A stretch of 64,000 bases of DNA. Source: Rhizobiaceae bacterium MnEN-MB40S (GTDB lineage: Bacteria > Pseudomonadota > Alphaproteobacteria > Rhizobiales > Rhizobiaceae). Positions 8,149 to 17,055 of the stretch are shown here, piece by piece. Where the stretch lies: the NCBI GenBank assembly GCA_024343425.1, contig BRLC01000026.1, forward strand, positions 1-64,000, in the 5' to 3' direction. Numbering within the stretch: position 1 is the stretch's first letter; the number at the start of each line of letters is the position of its first letter. A program made the translations under genes and the position numbers. Below the pieces are notes generated by a model. It did not search any database. It had not been told where the DNA came from and saw only the letters and a program-made list of their open reading frames with translations.

Positions 8149-9818
8149 GATCGCTGCTGCCGATCATCCGCCGAATCTGGACGAACGACTGGTGGTCGGT
8201 TCTACGCGGCGCGGCGCTGTCTGTCACAGTGCTGGTCGCGGGCATCGCGCTGCTCGGGCTTTCAGGGTGGTTCATCGCAGCCGCCGGCGTCGCTGGTCTG
8301 GCAGGCGCCGGCGTCGTTTTCGACGTGTTTCGACCGAGCGCCGGCGTGCGCTTTCTGGCGCTCGGCCGCACTGCGGCGCGCTACGGCGAACGTATTCTGA
8401 CGCATGATGCAACCTTGCGCAGCCTGGCCCGCTTGCGCGTCGATCTGCTGAGCGCGCTGTCGACGGTCCCGTTTCCCCGTTTGCCGGCCCTGCGCGCGTC
8501 GGAGCAACTCACCCGTCTGACGCGGGATGTGGACGCATTGGACGGCGTTGCGCTGCGCCTGGTTATACCGCTTGTCGCAGCAGCCGCGACATTGATGATT
8601 TCTGCCGTCGCGTTGTGGTTTCTGGTCGATCCGGCGCTTGTCGTCTGGCTGTTGGCGAGCACGATCGCCGGCATTCTACCCGCGCTCGGACTTGTCGCCG
8701 TGCGGTCCCGCAAACCGTCACGCCTGTCGCAACTGGCGCTAAACGCCTTTCGCATGCGGTTCATGGATTTGATCCAGTCCCGGGCGGAACTGATGATATT
8801 CGGGAAGCTCGACCGGCGCGCGGAACACGTTATGGGCGCCGAGCAGCGGATGCGCAAGGAACTGGCGCGCAACGATCGCATCGAACGCGCCGGAGGCTTT
8901 CTGATTTCATCCGCGGAAAGTCTGACCGCCGCCGGCGCCTTGCTCATCGGCGGCCTGCTCGCCCGGGCAGCCGTCATCGATCCGGCGCTGGCCGCTCTCG
9001 GCTTCCTCGCGACGCTGGCCATTGCCGAGGCCTTGGCGCCGCTCAGGCGTGGCCTCGCGGAAATCGGCCGAATGACAGACGCAGCAAGGCGGGTCAATCG
9101 CCTGCTGGACGCCGGAAAGCCACAAGCGGCGCCCGCTCGATCCCTCACGCATCAAAAGTCGAACGCGCCACTGCTCCAATTTAAAGACGCCTGCTTCTCC
9201 TACAGGGAGGAAGGACCTTTACTGGTCGCAGATTTCAATCTCCAGGTCGCAAGCGGCGAGACGGTTGCGCTGACAGGCGCCAGCGGGAGCGGAAAATCGA
9301 CAATTTTGCAGCTCGCCGCCTCCATGATGCAGCCCACCCACGGGACAGTTGCAATACTGGGTAGCGATCTGCGCGATTGGGAAGAACCGCGGCTGCGTGA
9401 AACCGTTTCGCTGTTGCCTCAGAGAAGTGCGCTCTTGAGCGGCGCCATCAGGGACGGACTGGCGGTGGCACGCCCCGGCCTGAACGATGAATACGCCTGG
9501 GCTGTGCTCACGGCGGTGGCGCTCGACGACGTCATCGAAGCGCGCGGGGGGCTCGACAGCAGGCTGGGAGAATCCGGAACAGGGCTTTCCGGCGGCGAAA
9601 GCCGGCGTCTTGCGCTGGCCCGGGTCCTCCTTCGGCGGCCGGCGCTGCTGCTTCTGGACGAGCCAACGGAAGGCCTGGACCGCGACACTGCGACGCGGGC
9701 GCTCGCCGGGATCAGAAAATATCTCCCTGAAACAGGGATTCTCCTTGCTTCACACAGAGAGGCGGAACTGGTTTTTTCCGACCGGCAGCAAGATGTCGCA
9801 CTCCGCTGCGAGAATTGA
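8145..9818 (+). CDS. cydC: Thiol reductant ABC exporter subunit CydC
   Basis: CydC (557 aa) is the partner of CydD. The N-terminal membrane domain begins at about residue 20 (RGAALSVTVLVAGIALLGL). The C-terminal ATPase has Walker A GASGSGKST (about 378), signature LSGGESRR (about 481) and Walker B LLLLDEPTEGLD (about 500), so both ATP sites of the heterodimer look competent. The ATG overlaps the cydD stop codon. The stop codon lies inside the FNR box that precedes cydA, so cydDC and cydABX may be separately controlled although adjacent. Confidence 0.94.
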   Translation: MRSLLPIIRRIWTNDWWSVLRGAALSVTVLVAGIALLGLSGWFIAAAGVAGLAGAGVVFDVFRPSAGVRFLALGRTAARYGERILTHDATLRSLARLRVDLLSALSTVPFPRLPALRASEQLTRLTRDVDALDGVALRLVIPLVAAAATLMISAVALWFLVDPALVVWLLASTIAGILPALGLVAVRSRKPSRLSQLALNAFRMRFMDLIQSRAELMIFGKLDRRAEHVMGAEQRMRKELARNDRIERAGGFLISSAESLTAAGALLIGGLLARAAVIDPALAALGFLATLAIAEALAPLRRGLAEIGRMTDAARRVNRLLDAGKPQAAPARSLTHQKSNAPLLQFKDACFSYREEGPLLVADFNLQVASGETVALTGASGSGKSTILQLAASMMQPTHGTVAILGSDLRDWEEPRLRETVSLLPQRSALLSGAIRDGLAVARPGLNDEYAWAVLTAVALDDVIEARGGLDSRLGESGTGLSGGESRRLALARVLLRRPALLLLDEPTEGLDRDTATRALAGIRKYLPETGILLASHREAELVFSDRQQDVALRCEN

Positions 9819-9828
9819 TATGTATCAA
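9815..9828. promoter_or_regulatory. FNR/anaerobox upstream of cydABX
   Basis: TTGAT-ATGT-ATCAA is a perfect match to the FNR/FnrL/FixK-type consensus TTGAT-N4-ATCAA. It overlaps the cydC stop codon (TGA 9816-9818) and is centred about 90 nt upstream of the cydA ATG. This position fits activation of cydABX under low oxygen from a promoter inside 9830-9910. Family knowledge: cyd operons are commonly FNR-type targets. The regulator gene itself is not in the window. Confidence 0.8.
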
Positions 9829-9910
9829 TACCGACAGGCACGGAAGTTGTAATACCTACGGCTCCGGGACATGCGCATTGACGGCGTGTCCAAACCGAAA
9901 GGAATAGTAG

Positions 9911-11521
9911 ATGGAACTCGATGTCGTCGAGCTGTCTCGTTTGCAGTTTGCAATGACAGCAATGTACCATTTCCTTTTCGTTCCACTGACGCTCGGTCTG
10001 TCCATCATCGTCGCCATCATGGAGACGGTCTATGTGATGACCGACAGGCCCATCTGGCGTCAGATGACGAAATTCTGGGGACTGCTTTTCGGGATCAATT
10101 TCGCCCTCGGCGTCGCCACCGGCATCACCATGGAATTCCAGTTCGGGATGAACTGGAGCTACTACAGCCACTACGTCGGCGACATCTTCGGCGCGCCGCT
10201 GGCCATCGAAGGCCTCATGGCTTTCTTTCTTGAGGCGACATTCGTCGGATTGTTCTTCTTCGGCTGGGACAAGCTGTCGAAAGTGGCGCATCTGGTCGTG
10301 GCGTGGCTGGTCGCCATAGGCTCGAACTTCTCCGCGCTGTGGATCCTGATCGCCAATGGCTGGATGCAAAATCCCGTCGGCGCCGAGTTCAACCCGATGT
10401 CCATGCGCATGGAGATGACGAGTTTCTTCGACGTGCTCTTCAACGAAGTCGCGCAGGCAAAGTTCGTGCACACGGTTTCTGCGGGTTATGTGACCGCTTC
10501 CGTCTTCGTGCTCGGGGTTTCGGCTTGGTATCTGCTGAAGGATCGGCATATCGAACTGGCGCGACGTTCGATCGCCGTTGCGGCGAGTTTCGGTCTTGCG
10601 TCGGCGCTTTCGGTCGTCGTCCTCGGAGACGAATCCGGCTATACCGCGACTCATTCGCAAAAGATGAAGCTCGCGGCTATCGAAGCGATGTGGGACACCG
10701 AGCCTGCTCCGGCTTCGTTTACACTGTTCGGCATTCCCGACCAGGAGGATCACGAGACAAAGTACGCGATCCACATCCCTTACATGATGGGTTTGATCGG
10801 CACACGATCGCTCGACACCGTAATTCCGGGCATCAACGAACTTGTCGCAACGGCGGAGAAGCGCATTCGCTCGGGCATCATCGCCTATGACGCGCTTCTG
10901 ACCATACGCTCCGAGCGTGGCGCAGAGCCACAGGAAGTCCGCGATACGTTCGAACAGCATAGCGCCGATCTCGGCTTCGCCTTCTTGCTGAGGCGATATG
11001 TCGACGATCCGCGCCAGGCGACAGACAAACAGATCGTAATGGCGGCAGGCGATACGGTGCCAAAAGTATGGCCACTGTTCTGGGCCTTCCGCGTCATGGT
11101 CGGTCTCGGCTTCGCGTTCATCGCAGTCATGGCGTACTTCTTCTATCTGACCAGTTTCCGCGGGATGCAATTTCCACGGCCGGCGCTGTGGCTTGCAGTG
11201 TTCATCATACCAACGCCATGGATCGCCGCAGAGATGGGCTGGTTCGTGGCGGAGTATGGACGACAGCCATGGACGGTGGACAGCGTTCTGCCGACAGCCT
11301 TGTCGGTTTCACACCTGAGTGTCGGCGACCTTCTGATCACGCTCGCCGGGTTCGTGACATTCTATTCGATCCTGTTCATCATCGAGATGGGACTGATGAT
11401 CAAATACATCAGAAAAGGTCCTCATATGGATGTCGAGATGACTGACGAATGGATGGACAAGCACAGGCAGCAACTGCGCAAATCTGACCGCGCCGTCGCA
11501 GGCGCGGTTCCGGCGGAGTAA
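9911..11521 (+). CDS. cydA: Cytochrome bd ubiquinol oxidase subunit I
   Basis: CydA (536 aa) is the quinol-oxidising, haem-carrying subunit of cytochrome bd in the inner membrane. Haem ligand H20 lies in MTAMYHFLF, and H187 in FVHTVSAGY corresponds to E. coli H186. E100 and E108 correspond to the acidic pair E99/E107 near the oxygen site. GWMQNPVG (150-157) and the C-terminal GRQPW signature are present. The insert between about residues 250 and 380 indicates the long Q-loop subfamily. An AAAGGA ribosome site precedes ATG 9911. It is followed by cydB after 5 nt and is preceded by an FNR box, so expression in low oxygen is expected. Confidence 0.97.
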   Translation: MELDVVELSRLQFAMTAMYHFLFVPLTLGLSIIVAIMETVYVMTDRPIWRQMTKFWGLLFGINFALGVATGITMEFQFGMNWSYYSHYVGDIFGAPLAIEGLMAFFLEATFVGLFFFGWDKLSKVAHLVVAWLVAIGSNFSALWILIANGWMQNPVGAEFNPMSMRMEMTSFFDVLFNEVAQAKFVHTVSAGYVTASVFVLGVSAWYLLKDRHIELARRSIAVAASFGLASALSVVVLGDESGYTATHSQKMKLAAIEAMWDTEPAPASFTLFGIPDQEDHETKYAIHIPYMMGLIGTRSLDTVIPGINELVATAEKRIRSGIIAYDALLTIRSERGAEPQEVRDTFEQHSADLGFAFLLRRYVDDPRQATDKQIVMAAGDTVPKVWPLFWAFRVMVGLGFAFIAVMAYFFYLTSFRGMQFPRPALWLAVFIIPTPWIAAEMGWFVAEYGRQPWTVDSVLPTALSVSHLSVGDLLITLAGFVTFYSILFIIEMGLMIKYIRKGPHMDVEMTDEWMDKHRQQLRKSDRAVAGAVPAE

Positions 11522-11526
11522 CGATC

Positions 11527-12690
11527 ATGATCCTGCACGAACTCATCAGCATTGAACTGCTTCGCGTTATCTGGTGGCTGCTGCTCGGTATTTTGCTGAT
11601 CGGCTTTGCAATGACCGACGGTTTCGACATGGGCGTCGGCGCACTGCTGCCCTTCGTCGCAAAAAGCGATGTCGAACGGCGGATCGCCATCAACACGGTC
11701 GGTCCGGTCTGGGAAGGCAACCAGGTGTGGTTCATTCTCGGCGGCGGAGCGATTTTCGCCGCCTGGCCGCCGCTCTACGCGGTCTCATTCTCCGGCTTCT
11801 ATCTGGCTATGTTCGCCGTGCTCGCGGCTTTGATCCTCAGGCCGGTCGCATTCAAATACCGCTCAAAACACGAGAGCCCCCGGTGGCGATCGAACTGGGA
11901 CTGGGCGCTGTTCGTCGGTGGAGCCGTTCCGGCGTTGATCTTCGGCGTCGCCGTCGGGAACGTGCTCCAGGGTGTGCCGTTCCGCTTTACCGAAGACCTG
12001 CACGCCATCTACGAGGGAACGTTCTACGGCAAGTTTCTCGGTCTTCTCAATCCGTTTGCGATACTGACGGGTCTGGTCTCCTTCGGCATGTTGCTGATGC
12101 ACGGCGCCGCCTGGCTGGTCGTCAAGACGGACGGGGTTGTTGCGGAACGGGCGCGTAAAATCGGCGTCTGGATGGGACTGGTGGCTTTAGCCGGCTACGC
12201 CATTGCCGGACTATGGCTCTCCTTCGGCATTGACGGATACGCCATGGTTGGACAGGTCGTTGTCGATGGTCCATCGAACCCGTTGCATTCGGACGTTGTG
12301 CGGGAGGGTAGCTGGCTCGCCGCCTACGGTAAGCGTCCGTGGATTGCGATTGCGCCGGTTCTGGGTTTTCTGGGCATGATCATGGCCATTCGCGGCCTCA
12401 GGAGCGGCGGTGAAATTTCACCTCTTCTGTGGTCAAAGCTCGGAATTCTCGGCGTCATTTCATCAGTCGGACTGACGATGTTTCCGTTCATTCTTCCGTC
12501 GTCGATCCATCCGACTTCCTCCCTCACGGTATGGGATGCGTCGTCTTCACAACTCACGCTGTTCGTGATGCTGGTGTCGACAATTATCTTCTTGCCAATC
12601 ATCCTCGCCTACACCGCCTGGGTCTACCGCGTCTTGTGGGGGAAGGTCACCGACGACGAGATCACCTCCAACAGTGAAAGCGTCTACTGA
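11527..12690 (+). CDS. cydB: Cytochrome bd ubiquinol oxidase subunit II
   Basis: CydB (387 aa) is the structural partner of CydA, with eight or nine predicted membrane helices. The conserved N-terminal DGFDMGVG (31-38) follows helix 1, and VGPVWEGNQVW (about 58-68) is a family signature. It starts 5 nt after the cydA stop and is followed by cydX. Length and motifs are normal for the family. Confidence 0.97.
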   Translation: MILHELISIELLRVIWWLLLGILLIGFAMTDGFDMGVGALLPFVAKSDVERRIAINTVGPVWEGNQVWFILGGGAIFAAWPPLYAVSFSGFYLAMFAVLAALILRPVAFKYRSKHESPRWRSNWDWALFVGGAVPALIFGVAVGNVLQGVPFRFTEDLHAIYEGTFYGKFLGLLNPFAILTGLVSFGMLLMHGAAWLVVKTDGVVAERARKIGVWMGLVALAGYAIAGLWLSFGIDGYAMVGQVVVDGPSNPLHSDVVREGSWLAAYGKRPWIAIAPVLGFLGMIMAIRGLRSGGEISPLLWSKLGILGVISSVGLTMFPFILPSSIHPTSSLTVWDASSSQLTLFVMLVSTIIFLPIILAYTAWVYRVLWGKVTDDEITSNSESVY

Positions 12691-12705
12691 CGAAGGAAGA
12701 ACACG

Positions 12706-12834
12706 ATGTGGTATTTCGCCTGGATTCTCGGTCTGCCTCTCGCGGCTCTCTTTGCAGTGGTCAATGCGATGTGGCTTGAAATGCAACAGGATCGCAAGAT
12801 GATGGAGGAAAACGCGCCGTCCGACAGCCGTTGA
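12706..12834 (+). CDS. cydX: Cytochrome bd small subunit CydX (YbgT)
   Basis: A 42-aa single-helix protein starting MWYFAWILGLPLAALFAVVN, almost the same as the N-terminus of E. coli CydX (MWYFAWILG). CydX binds CydA and stabilises the haems of cytochrome bd. It starts 15 nt after the cydB stop, with a GGAAGA ribosome site before ATG 12706, and ends at TGA 12832-12834. The helix is followed by a charged tail (LEMQQDRKMMEENAPSDSR). It closes the cydDCABX unit. Confidence 0.93.
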   Translation: MWYFAWILGLPLAALFAVVNAMWLEMQQDRKMMEENAPSDSR

Positions 12835-12866
12835 TCAACAATGCTGGAGCGAGCCCGTTTCTGGAG

Positions 12867-13775
12867 CTACTCCATGTAGACATTGAACAGGTCCAGTTGC
12901 TCCTGGGTTTCCTCAAGCCGCTGCATGGCTTCGCGTCCACCTTCAGTCAACAGCATCGTGGCGATGATCTGCGCCACGGCAAACGCCGGCAACAGAGACG
13001 AGAACAGCGATATGGCGCCATTTCGTACGATCAAACTGACTCCTGCGTCGGTGACGACGGGTGAAACTTCGCTATCGGTAATCGCTATCACCTGCCCCTT
13101 GCGTTCGCGAACGAATTCGACTGCGGCGATCGCATCGCGCGCGTAGGGACGATAGCTAAAAACAAGCAAGACGTCCTTGCTGCCAACTGTTCGCAGATCG
13201 TCGGCCAGCGCTCCGCCGAGGCCGGTCAGCAAGACGGAGCGTGCGTCGAACATGCGGCACGTGTAGTGAAAATAGTAGGCCAGAGGAAACATGCTGCGCA
13301 GGCCAAGCACGTATATCTTGCGCGCGCCGCGCAACCGGCTGACCGCATCATTCAGCTTTTCGGCGATTCCCTCTCCGAACGTCTGTTGGAGGTTTTCGAG
13401 TTCCTGCAGCACATGCTCACCAAGGATCTGGGTGTTGGATCCGACAGGAAATCTCTCGCGGATCGACTGCGCGCGCGACAGCCACCGCGCGTCGCTGCCC
13501 CGGGTAACGTAATCCCTGAAAAGGTCGCGAAACTGGTCGTAGCCATCGAAGCCCAGTTCGCGCGCAAGACGCACCATCGCGTTGTGCTGCACTCCCGCCT
13601 TCTTTGCGAGAGTTCGCATCGAATAGACCGCGACGTCGCTTGGATTGTCTATGGCGAAGCGGGCTGCCTTTCTGAGCTGCGGACTGAAACCCGCAAAGCG
13701 GGTTTTCAGTATATCGACGATGCCGTCGGATGCGCCGGCCTTCGGATCATCCTGGCGAATTTCAGTCTGACTCAT
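12867..13775 (-). CDS. MurR/RpiR family transcriptional regulator
   Basis: About 302 aa from ATG 13775 (MSQTEIRQ). The N-terminal RpiR helix-turn-helix (about 20-95) contains MRTLAKKAGVQHNAMVRLARELGFDGYDQFRDLF. The C-terminal SIS domain (about 125-270) contains IYVLGLRSMFPLAYYFHY, a site that binds phosphosugars in many relatives. It is the last gene of a minus-strand run from the SDR at 21.8 kb to here, so it probably controls that amine/polyamine-type locus. RpiR proteins of soil alphaproteobacteria sometimes regulate amino-acid or amine breakdown, so the ligand need not be a sugar. Confidence 0.88.
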   Translation of the reverse strand: MSQTEIRQDDPKAGASDGIVDILKTRFAGFSPQLRKAARFAIDNPSDVAVYSMRTLAKKAGVQHNAMVRLARELGFDGYDQFRDLFRDYVTRGSDARWLSRAQSIRERFPVGSNTQILGEHVLQELENLQQTFGEGIAEKLNDAVSRLRGARKIYVLGLRSMFPLAYYFHYTCRMFDARSVLLTGLGGALADDLRTVGSKDVLLVFSYRPYARDAIAAVEFVRERKGQVIAITDSEVSPVVTDAGVSLIVRNGAISLFSSLLPAFAVAQIIATMLLTEGGREAMQRLEETQEQLDLFNVYME

Positions 13776-13804
13776 GAAATGCTTTTCTAAATTGGCTCTC
13801 GGTC

Positions 13805-14383
13805 TCAAAACGCATAATCGGCAGCATACCTCATCATGGCGAACTCAACGACCTGCGCGCCCACTATTTCCAATTGATTTTGCACAGACTCGTCCAGCGA
13901 TCGCCCATCGGCGTCGAACAATGGCAGGGAGGTGTTGAGAACTGCGCCGAAAGGCGTCGGCCAACCGCGAAGGGCGTGAGCTATGTCGCGAAGAGCCGAA
14001 ACCGTCTGACTGCCGCCCTGCCATCCGCCAGCGCAACAGATACATCCAATCGCACGGCCATCCCAGTAGACACGCCGATCCGTGCGAAGGTCCTCCGTAT
14101 AATCGATCGCATTCTTCAGCAAGCCGGACAGGGATCCATGATAGGATGGCGAGGCAAGGATGATGCCGTCGGCTTTGCGATACAGTTCGACGAGCCTCGT
14201 CGCCGCCTCAGACCGGTCGTTGTCACCCGGCTGATACACTGGCATGAGGAGATCGCGACCGCAGAAGCTTTCCGTTCGGGCGCCGAGAGTTTCAGCATGC
14301 CGGAGCGCGATCTTCATCGCCTTTTCGCTCGAAGACCCGTCGCGCGCCGTCCCGCCCAAACCGAGTATCAGGGGCTTTGTCAT
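13805..14383 (-). CDS. NADPH-dependent FMN reductase family protein
   Basis: This 192-aa flavodoxin-like protein has the FMN phosphate loop GGTARDGSSSEKA (10-22) and the family motif SPSYHGSLSGLLKNAIDY (about 78-95). Such enzymes reduce FMN with NAD(P)H and hand it to a partner monooxygenase. The luciferase-like gene ends 3 nt upstream on the same strand (14387), an arrangement typical of a two-component flavin monooxygenase. A quinone or azo reductase role is possible but less likely in this context. Confidence 0.85.
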   Translation of the reverse strand: MTKPLILGLGGTARDGSSSEKAMKIALRHAETLGARTESFCGRDLLMPVYQPGDNDRSEAATRLVELYRKADGIILASPSYHGSLSGLLKNAIDYTEDLRTDRRVYWDGRAIGCICCAGGWQGGSQTVSALRDIAHALRGWPTPFGAVLNTSLPLFDADGRSLDESVQNQLEIVGAQVVEFAMMRYAADYAF

Positions 14384-14386
14384 ATC

Positions 14387-15493
14387 TCAGCCGTGGCTGG
14401 CCGCAGCCGCGACCGGCGGGGCTGCCGGCATGGCGTTCAGTTCTCCGAGCGGGCCGAATCTCTTCTCGAGAAGCGGTATTACCTCCGATCCGAACCGTTC
14501 CATCGAACGGAGAATTTTCGACTGGTCGAGACCCGGTATCGCCATGAAGCAGCTGATATGCTTGGGCCCGAGCACCTCGATATCCCGCGCCAGGCGCTCT
14601 GCCACCGTCTCGGGATCGCCAACCGGAAGGCGCGATACGATTTCCTCAAGCGGCGGTTCTCCATCCGCCGGAATCTCCTTCAGGAAGGCTCCGTCCAGTT
14701 CGCCGTAACCGCCGCGCATGGACATGGCGATACGGCGGATGTACCGCGCGCCGTCGGCGGCCAGTTTCGCATCTTCCGGGTCATCGGTCACAAAGACGTA
14801 GCGCTGGATTGCAAACGGCACGCTGGCGCTGTCGCCCCCGGCCTTTTGCCACGTCTCGGCCAACCCGTCGCGCACGCCGCGTATTGTCTCGACGTCATTC
14901 CATCCTGTCGTGAAAAATGGCGTGTAGCCGCGTTCGACCGCCCGCCTTTGCGCCTCGACGTCTGTCCCCATCCCCGCGACGTAGATATCCGGACGTGTCT
15001 GCGCAGGCCGCACCGAGAACGCTGTTTTCGGAAAGCTGATCGTTTTGCCTTCGTAGGCGAACTCGTCTTTCGTGAAGTAACTATCCACGAAGTCGAGAAC
15101 ATCAAAGAGCGTGTCTCGCGCCTGTTTGAGGTCGCGCCCGAACTTGTGAAATTCGTAGGCCTGATACCCGGTGCCGAAGCCGAGAACCAGCCGCCCGCCG
15201 CTCATCTGGTCTGTCATGCCGATATCCTCGGCGAGCCGGATTGGTTCATACAGCGGCGCGACGATGACGGCCGGCCCAAGCTTGATCCGGCTTGTCTGTC
15301 CTGCCATGAAGTTGGCCATCGCCAGGGGCGACGGACACAGGCAATAGTTGGAAAAGTGATGTTCCGCGAACCAGGCGATCTCCATGCCGATATCCTCGGC
15401 AAGTATCACGTGCTCCGCGGTTTCCCGGTAAATCTCTCCGGCAGCCTTGTCCTTGTTACGCTGCGTCATCAGGGAAAACAGGCCGAAATGCAT
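14387..15493 (-). CDS. LLM class (bacterial luciferase-like) flavin-dependent monooxygenase
   Basis: This 368-aa protein has the luciferase-like TIM barrel: MHFGLFSLM at the start, WFAEHHFSNYCLCPSPLAMANFMA (about 41-64), and GGRLVLGFGTGYQAYEFHKFG (about 99-119). Family members use reduced FMN supplied by a reductase to oxygenate a substrate. The FMN reductase gene follows directly. The nearby SDR, aminotransferase and polyamine-type importer suggest an oxidative step in breakdown of an imported nitrogen compound. Substrate unknown. Confidence 0.88.
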   Translation of the reverse strand: MHFGLFSLMTQRNKDKAAGEIYRETAEHVILAEDIGMEIAWFAEHHFSNYCLCPSPLAMANFMAGQTSRIKLGPAVIVAPLYEPIRLAEDIGMTDQMSGGRLVLGFGTGYQAYEFHKFGRDLKQARDTLFDVLDFVDSYFTKDEFAYEGKTISFPKTAFSVRPAQTRPDIYVAGMGTDVEAQRRAVERGYTPFFTTGWNDVETIRGVRDGLAETWQKAGGDSASVPFAIQRYVFVTDDPEDAKLAADGARYIRRIAMSMRGGYGELDGAFLKEIPADGEPPLEEIVSRLPVGDPETVAERLARDIEVLGPKHISCFMAIPGLDQSKILRSMERFGSEVIPLLEKRFGPLGELNAMPAAPPVAAAASHG

Positions 15494-15519
15494 CTGGATA
15501 TCCTTTACTGTTCTGTGTC

Positions 15520-16287
15520 TCAGAAACCGACGATGGTCTCGCCGCCATTTGGGCTGATCGCCTGTCCGGTCACGAAATCGCCGGTTGGCGCAGCGAAATA
15601 GACGACCGCATATGAAATCTCCTCAGGCGCGGCCCAGCGTCCAATCGGCACCTTCTTCTCTTTTTCGCGGATCTTCTCCATGCCCTGGACGCGGATAGGC
15701 ATCTCGGTCAGCACCCCTCCGGGGCATACGGCGTTGACCAGGATGTTCCATGGGGCCAGTTCCTTGGCCCAGGCCTTGGTCAATCCGAGAACGGCCGTCT
15801 TTGCGGCGCAATAATGTGACGCCGTGTGGTGGCCGTTCATGCCCCAGATCGAGGAAATATTGACGATCCGGCCGTATTTGCGCTCTTTCATGCCTGGAAT
15901 GACCGCCTGCCCGCAGAAGAAGCTTCCGCGAACGTGGATGTCGAACATGCGCTGGTATTTTTCCGGCGTGATCTCCTCGATCTCGGCATGTTCGCCAATG
16001 CCGGCGTTGTTGACGAGGATGTCCACCGGGCCGAGCTTGGCTTCCGCCTCCTTGACAAGGTCGCGCATCGCCGCCGCGTCGCGAATGTCGGCGGTGGACA
16101 GAAGAACCTTGCGGCCCATCGCCTGAATGGCCTCTGCGGTCTCTTTGGCTTCGTCTTCCAGGACATCGTGAATGACGATGTCGGCGCCGCGTTCGGCCAT
16201 CAGTTTCGCGTGGGCGCTGCCCATTCCGCGGCCGGAGCCGGTGATCCAGGCGACCCTGCCTTCAAGACTGTTCGGATCTTTCGTCAT
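15520..16287 (-). CDS. SDR family oxidoreductase (paralogue A)
   Basis: A 255-aa classical short-chain dehydrogenase from ATG 16287 (MTKDPNS). It has the nucleotide loop TGSGRGMGSAHA, NNAGIG, and the catalytic Ser-Tyr-Lys in NISSIWGMNGHHTASHYCAAK. After the cofactor loop the end of strand 2 reads DIVIHD, suggesting NAD(H). It ends GGETIVGF. It is clearly a diverged tandem copy of the next gene upstream: both share NISSIWGM, SHYC-AK, WAKE-APWNI and SPNGGETIVG. Confidence 0.88.
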   Translation of the reverse strand: MTKDPNSLEGRVAWITGSGRGMGSAHAKLMAERGADIVIHDVLEDEAKETAEAIQAMGRKVLLSTADIRDAAAMRDLVKEAEAKLGPVDILVNNAGIGEHAEIEEITPEKYQRMFDIHVRGSFFCGQAVIPGMKERKYGRIVNISSIWGMNGHHTASHYCAAKTAVLGLTKAWAKELAPWNILVNAVCPGGVLTEMPIRVQGMEKIREKEKKVPIGRWAAPEEISYAVVYFAAPTGDFVTGQAISPNGGETIVGF

Positions 16288-16297
16288 GGTGCTCTCC

Positions 16298-17053
16298 CTA
16301 GTAGCCGACGATGGTTTCGCCGCCATTCGGACTGAGGACCTGGCCGGTCACGAAGTCCGCTTCGGGCGATGCGAGAAAGGCGACTGCGTAGGACATCTCG
16401 ATAGGCTCGCAGTAGCGTTTCAGCGGCACCTTCTCTTCCTTGGCGCGCAGGATATCGAGATTGTCGAGCTTGACCGGACCGCCGGAGCGCACGCCGCCCG
16501 GCGCAACCGCATTGACGTGAATATTCCAGGGCGCAAATTCCTTCGCCCAGGCCTTTGCAAAACCAAGCAGCGCCGATTTGGCCGAACAATAGTGGGAGGC
16601 GACCGGGGCTCCCGCCATGCCCCAAATCGAAGAGATGTTGATGATCTTGCCGTAACGGGCTTCCTTCATGGCCGGAACGACCGCCTGCGTGCAGAAGAAA
16701 CTGCCCCGTACGTGAACATTGAACATGCGGTCGAAATCGTCTTCCGAGATTTCGTCAACCGTTGCGCGCTGACCAAAGCCGGCGTTGTTAACCAGGATGT
16801 CGATGCGGCCGATTTCCTTGGAAGCGTCGGCGACCATCGCCATGACGGCGTCGGTGTCAGCCATATCGACAACATGAACGGAGGCGCGCCGTCCGCGTTC
16901 CCGCACGAGTTCCGCGGTTTCACGCGCCTTGTCGCCGTCGATATCGCAGACGGCGATGTCGGCGCCGCGCTCGGCCATAAGCAGAGCGTGGGACCGACCC
17001 ATACCATCCCCCGATCCGGTTATCAGCGCGACCTTATTATCCAGTGTTCCCAT
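16298..17053 (-). CDS. SDR family oxidoreductase (paralogue B)
   Basis: A 251-aa classical short-chain dehydrogenase from ATG 17053 (MGTLDNK). The loop TGSGDGMGRSHA, NNAGFG and catalytic NISSIWGMAGAPVASHYCSAK are intact. Strand 2 ends AVCDID, favouring NAD(H). It lies 10 nt upstream of paralogue A and 2 nt downstream of the ABC ATPase gene. The pair may use two successive alcohol or amino-alcohol intermediates, or form a mixed oligomer; this is inference. Confidence 0.88.
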   Translation of the reverse strand: MGTLDNKVALITGSGDGMGRSHALLMAERGADIAVCDIDGDKARETAELVRERGRRASVHVVDMADTDAVMAMVADASKEIGRIDILVNNAGFGQRATVDEISEDDFDRMFNVHVRGSFFCTQAVVPAMKEARYGKIINISSIWGMAGAPVASHYCSAKSALLGFAKAWAKEFAPWNIHVNAVAPGGVRSGGPVKLDNLDILRAKEEKVPLKRYCEPIEMSYAVAFLASPEADFVTGQVLSPNGGETIVGY

Positions 17054-17055
17054 GT

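Noticed and set aside
9419..11170. Long 583-aa reading frame antisense to cydC/cydA
   Set aside because: It lies opposite strongly conserved cyd genes; its sequence is typical out-of-frame translation rich in His, Arg, Asp and Glu.
13874..15601. 575-aa plus-strand frame across the FMN reductase and LLM genes
   Set aside because: It is the mirror of two well-supported genes and has no domain of its own.
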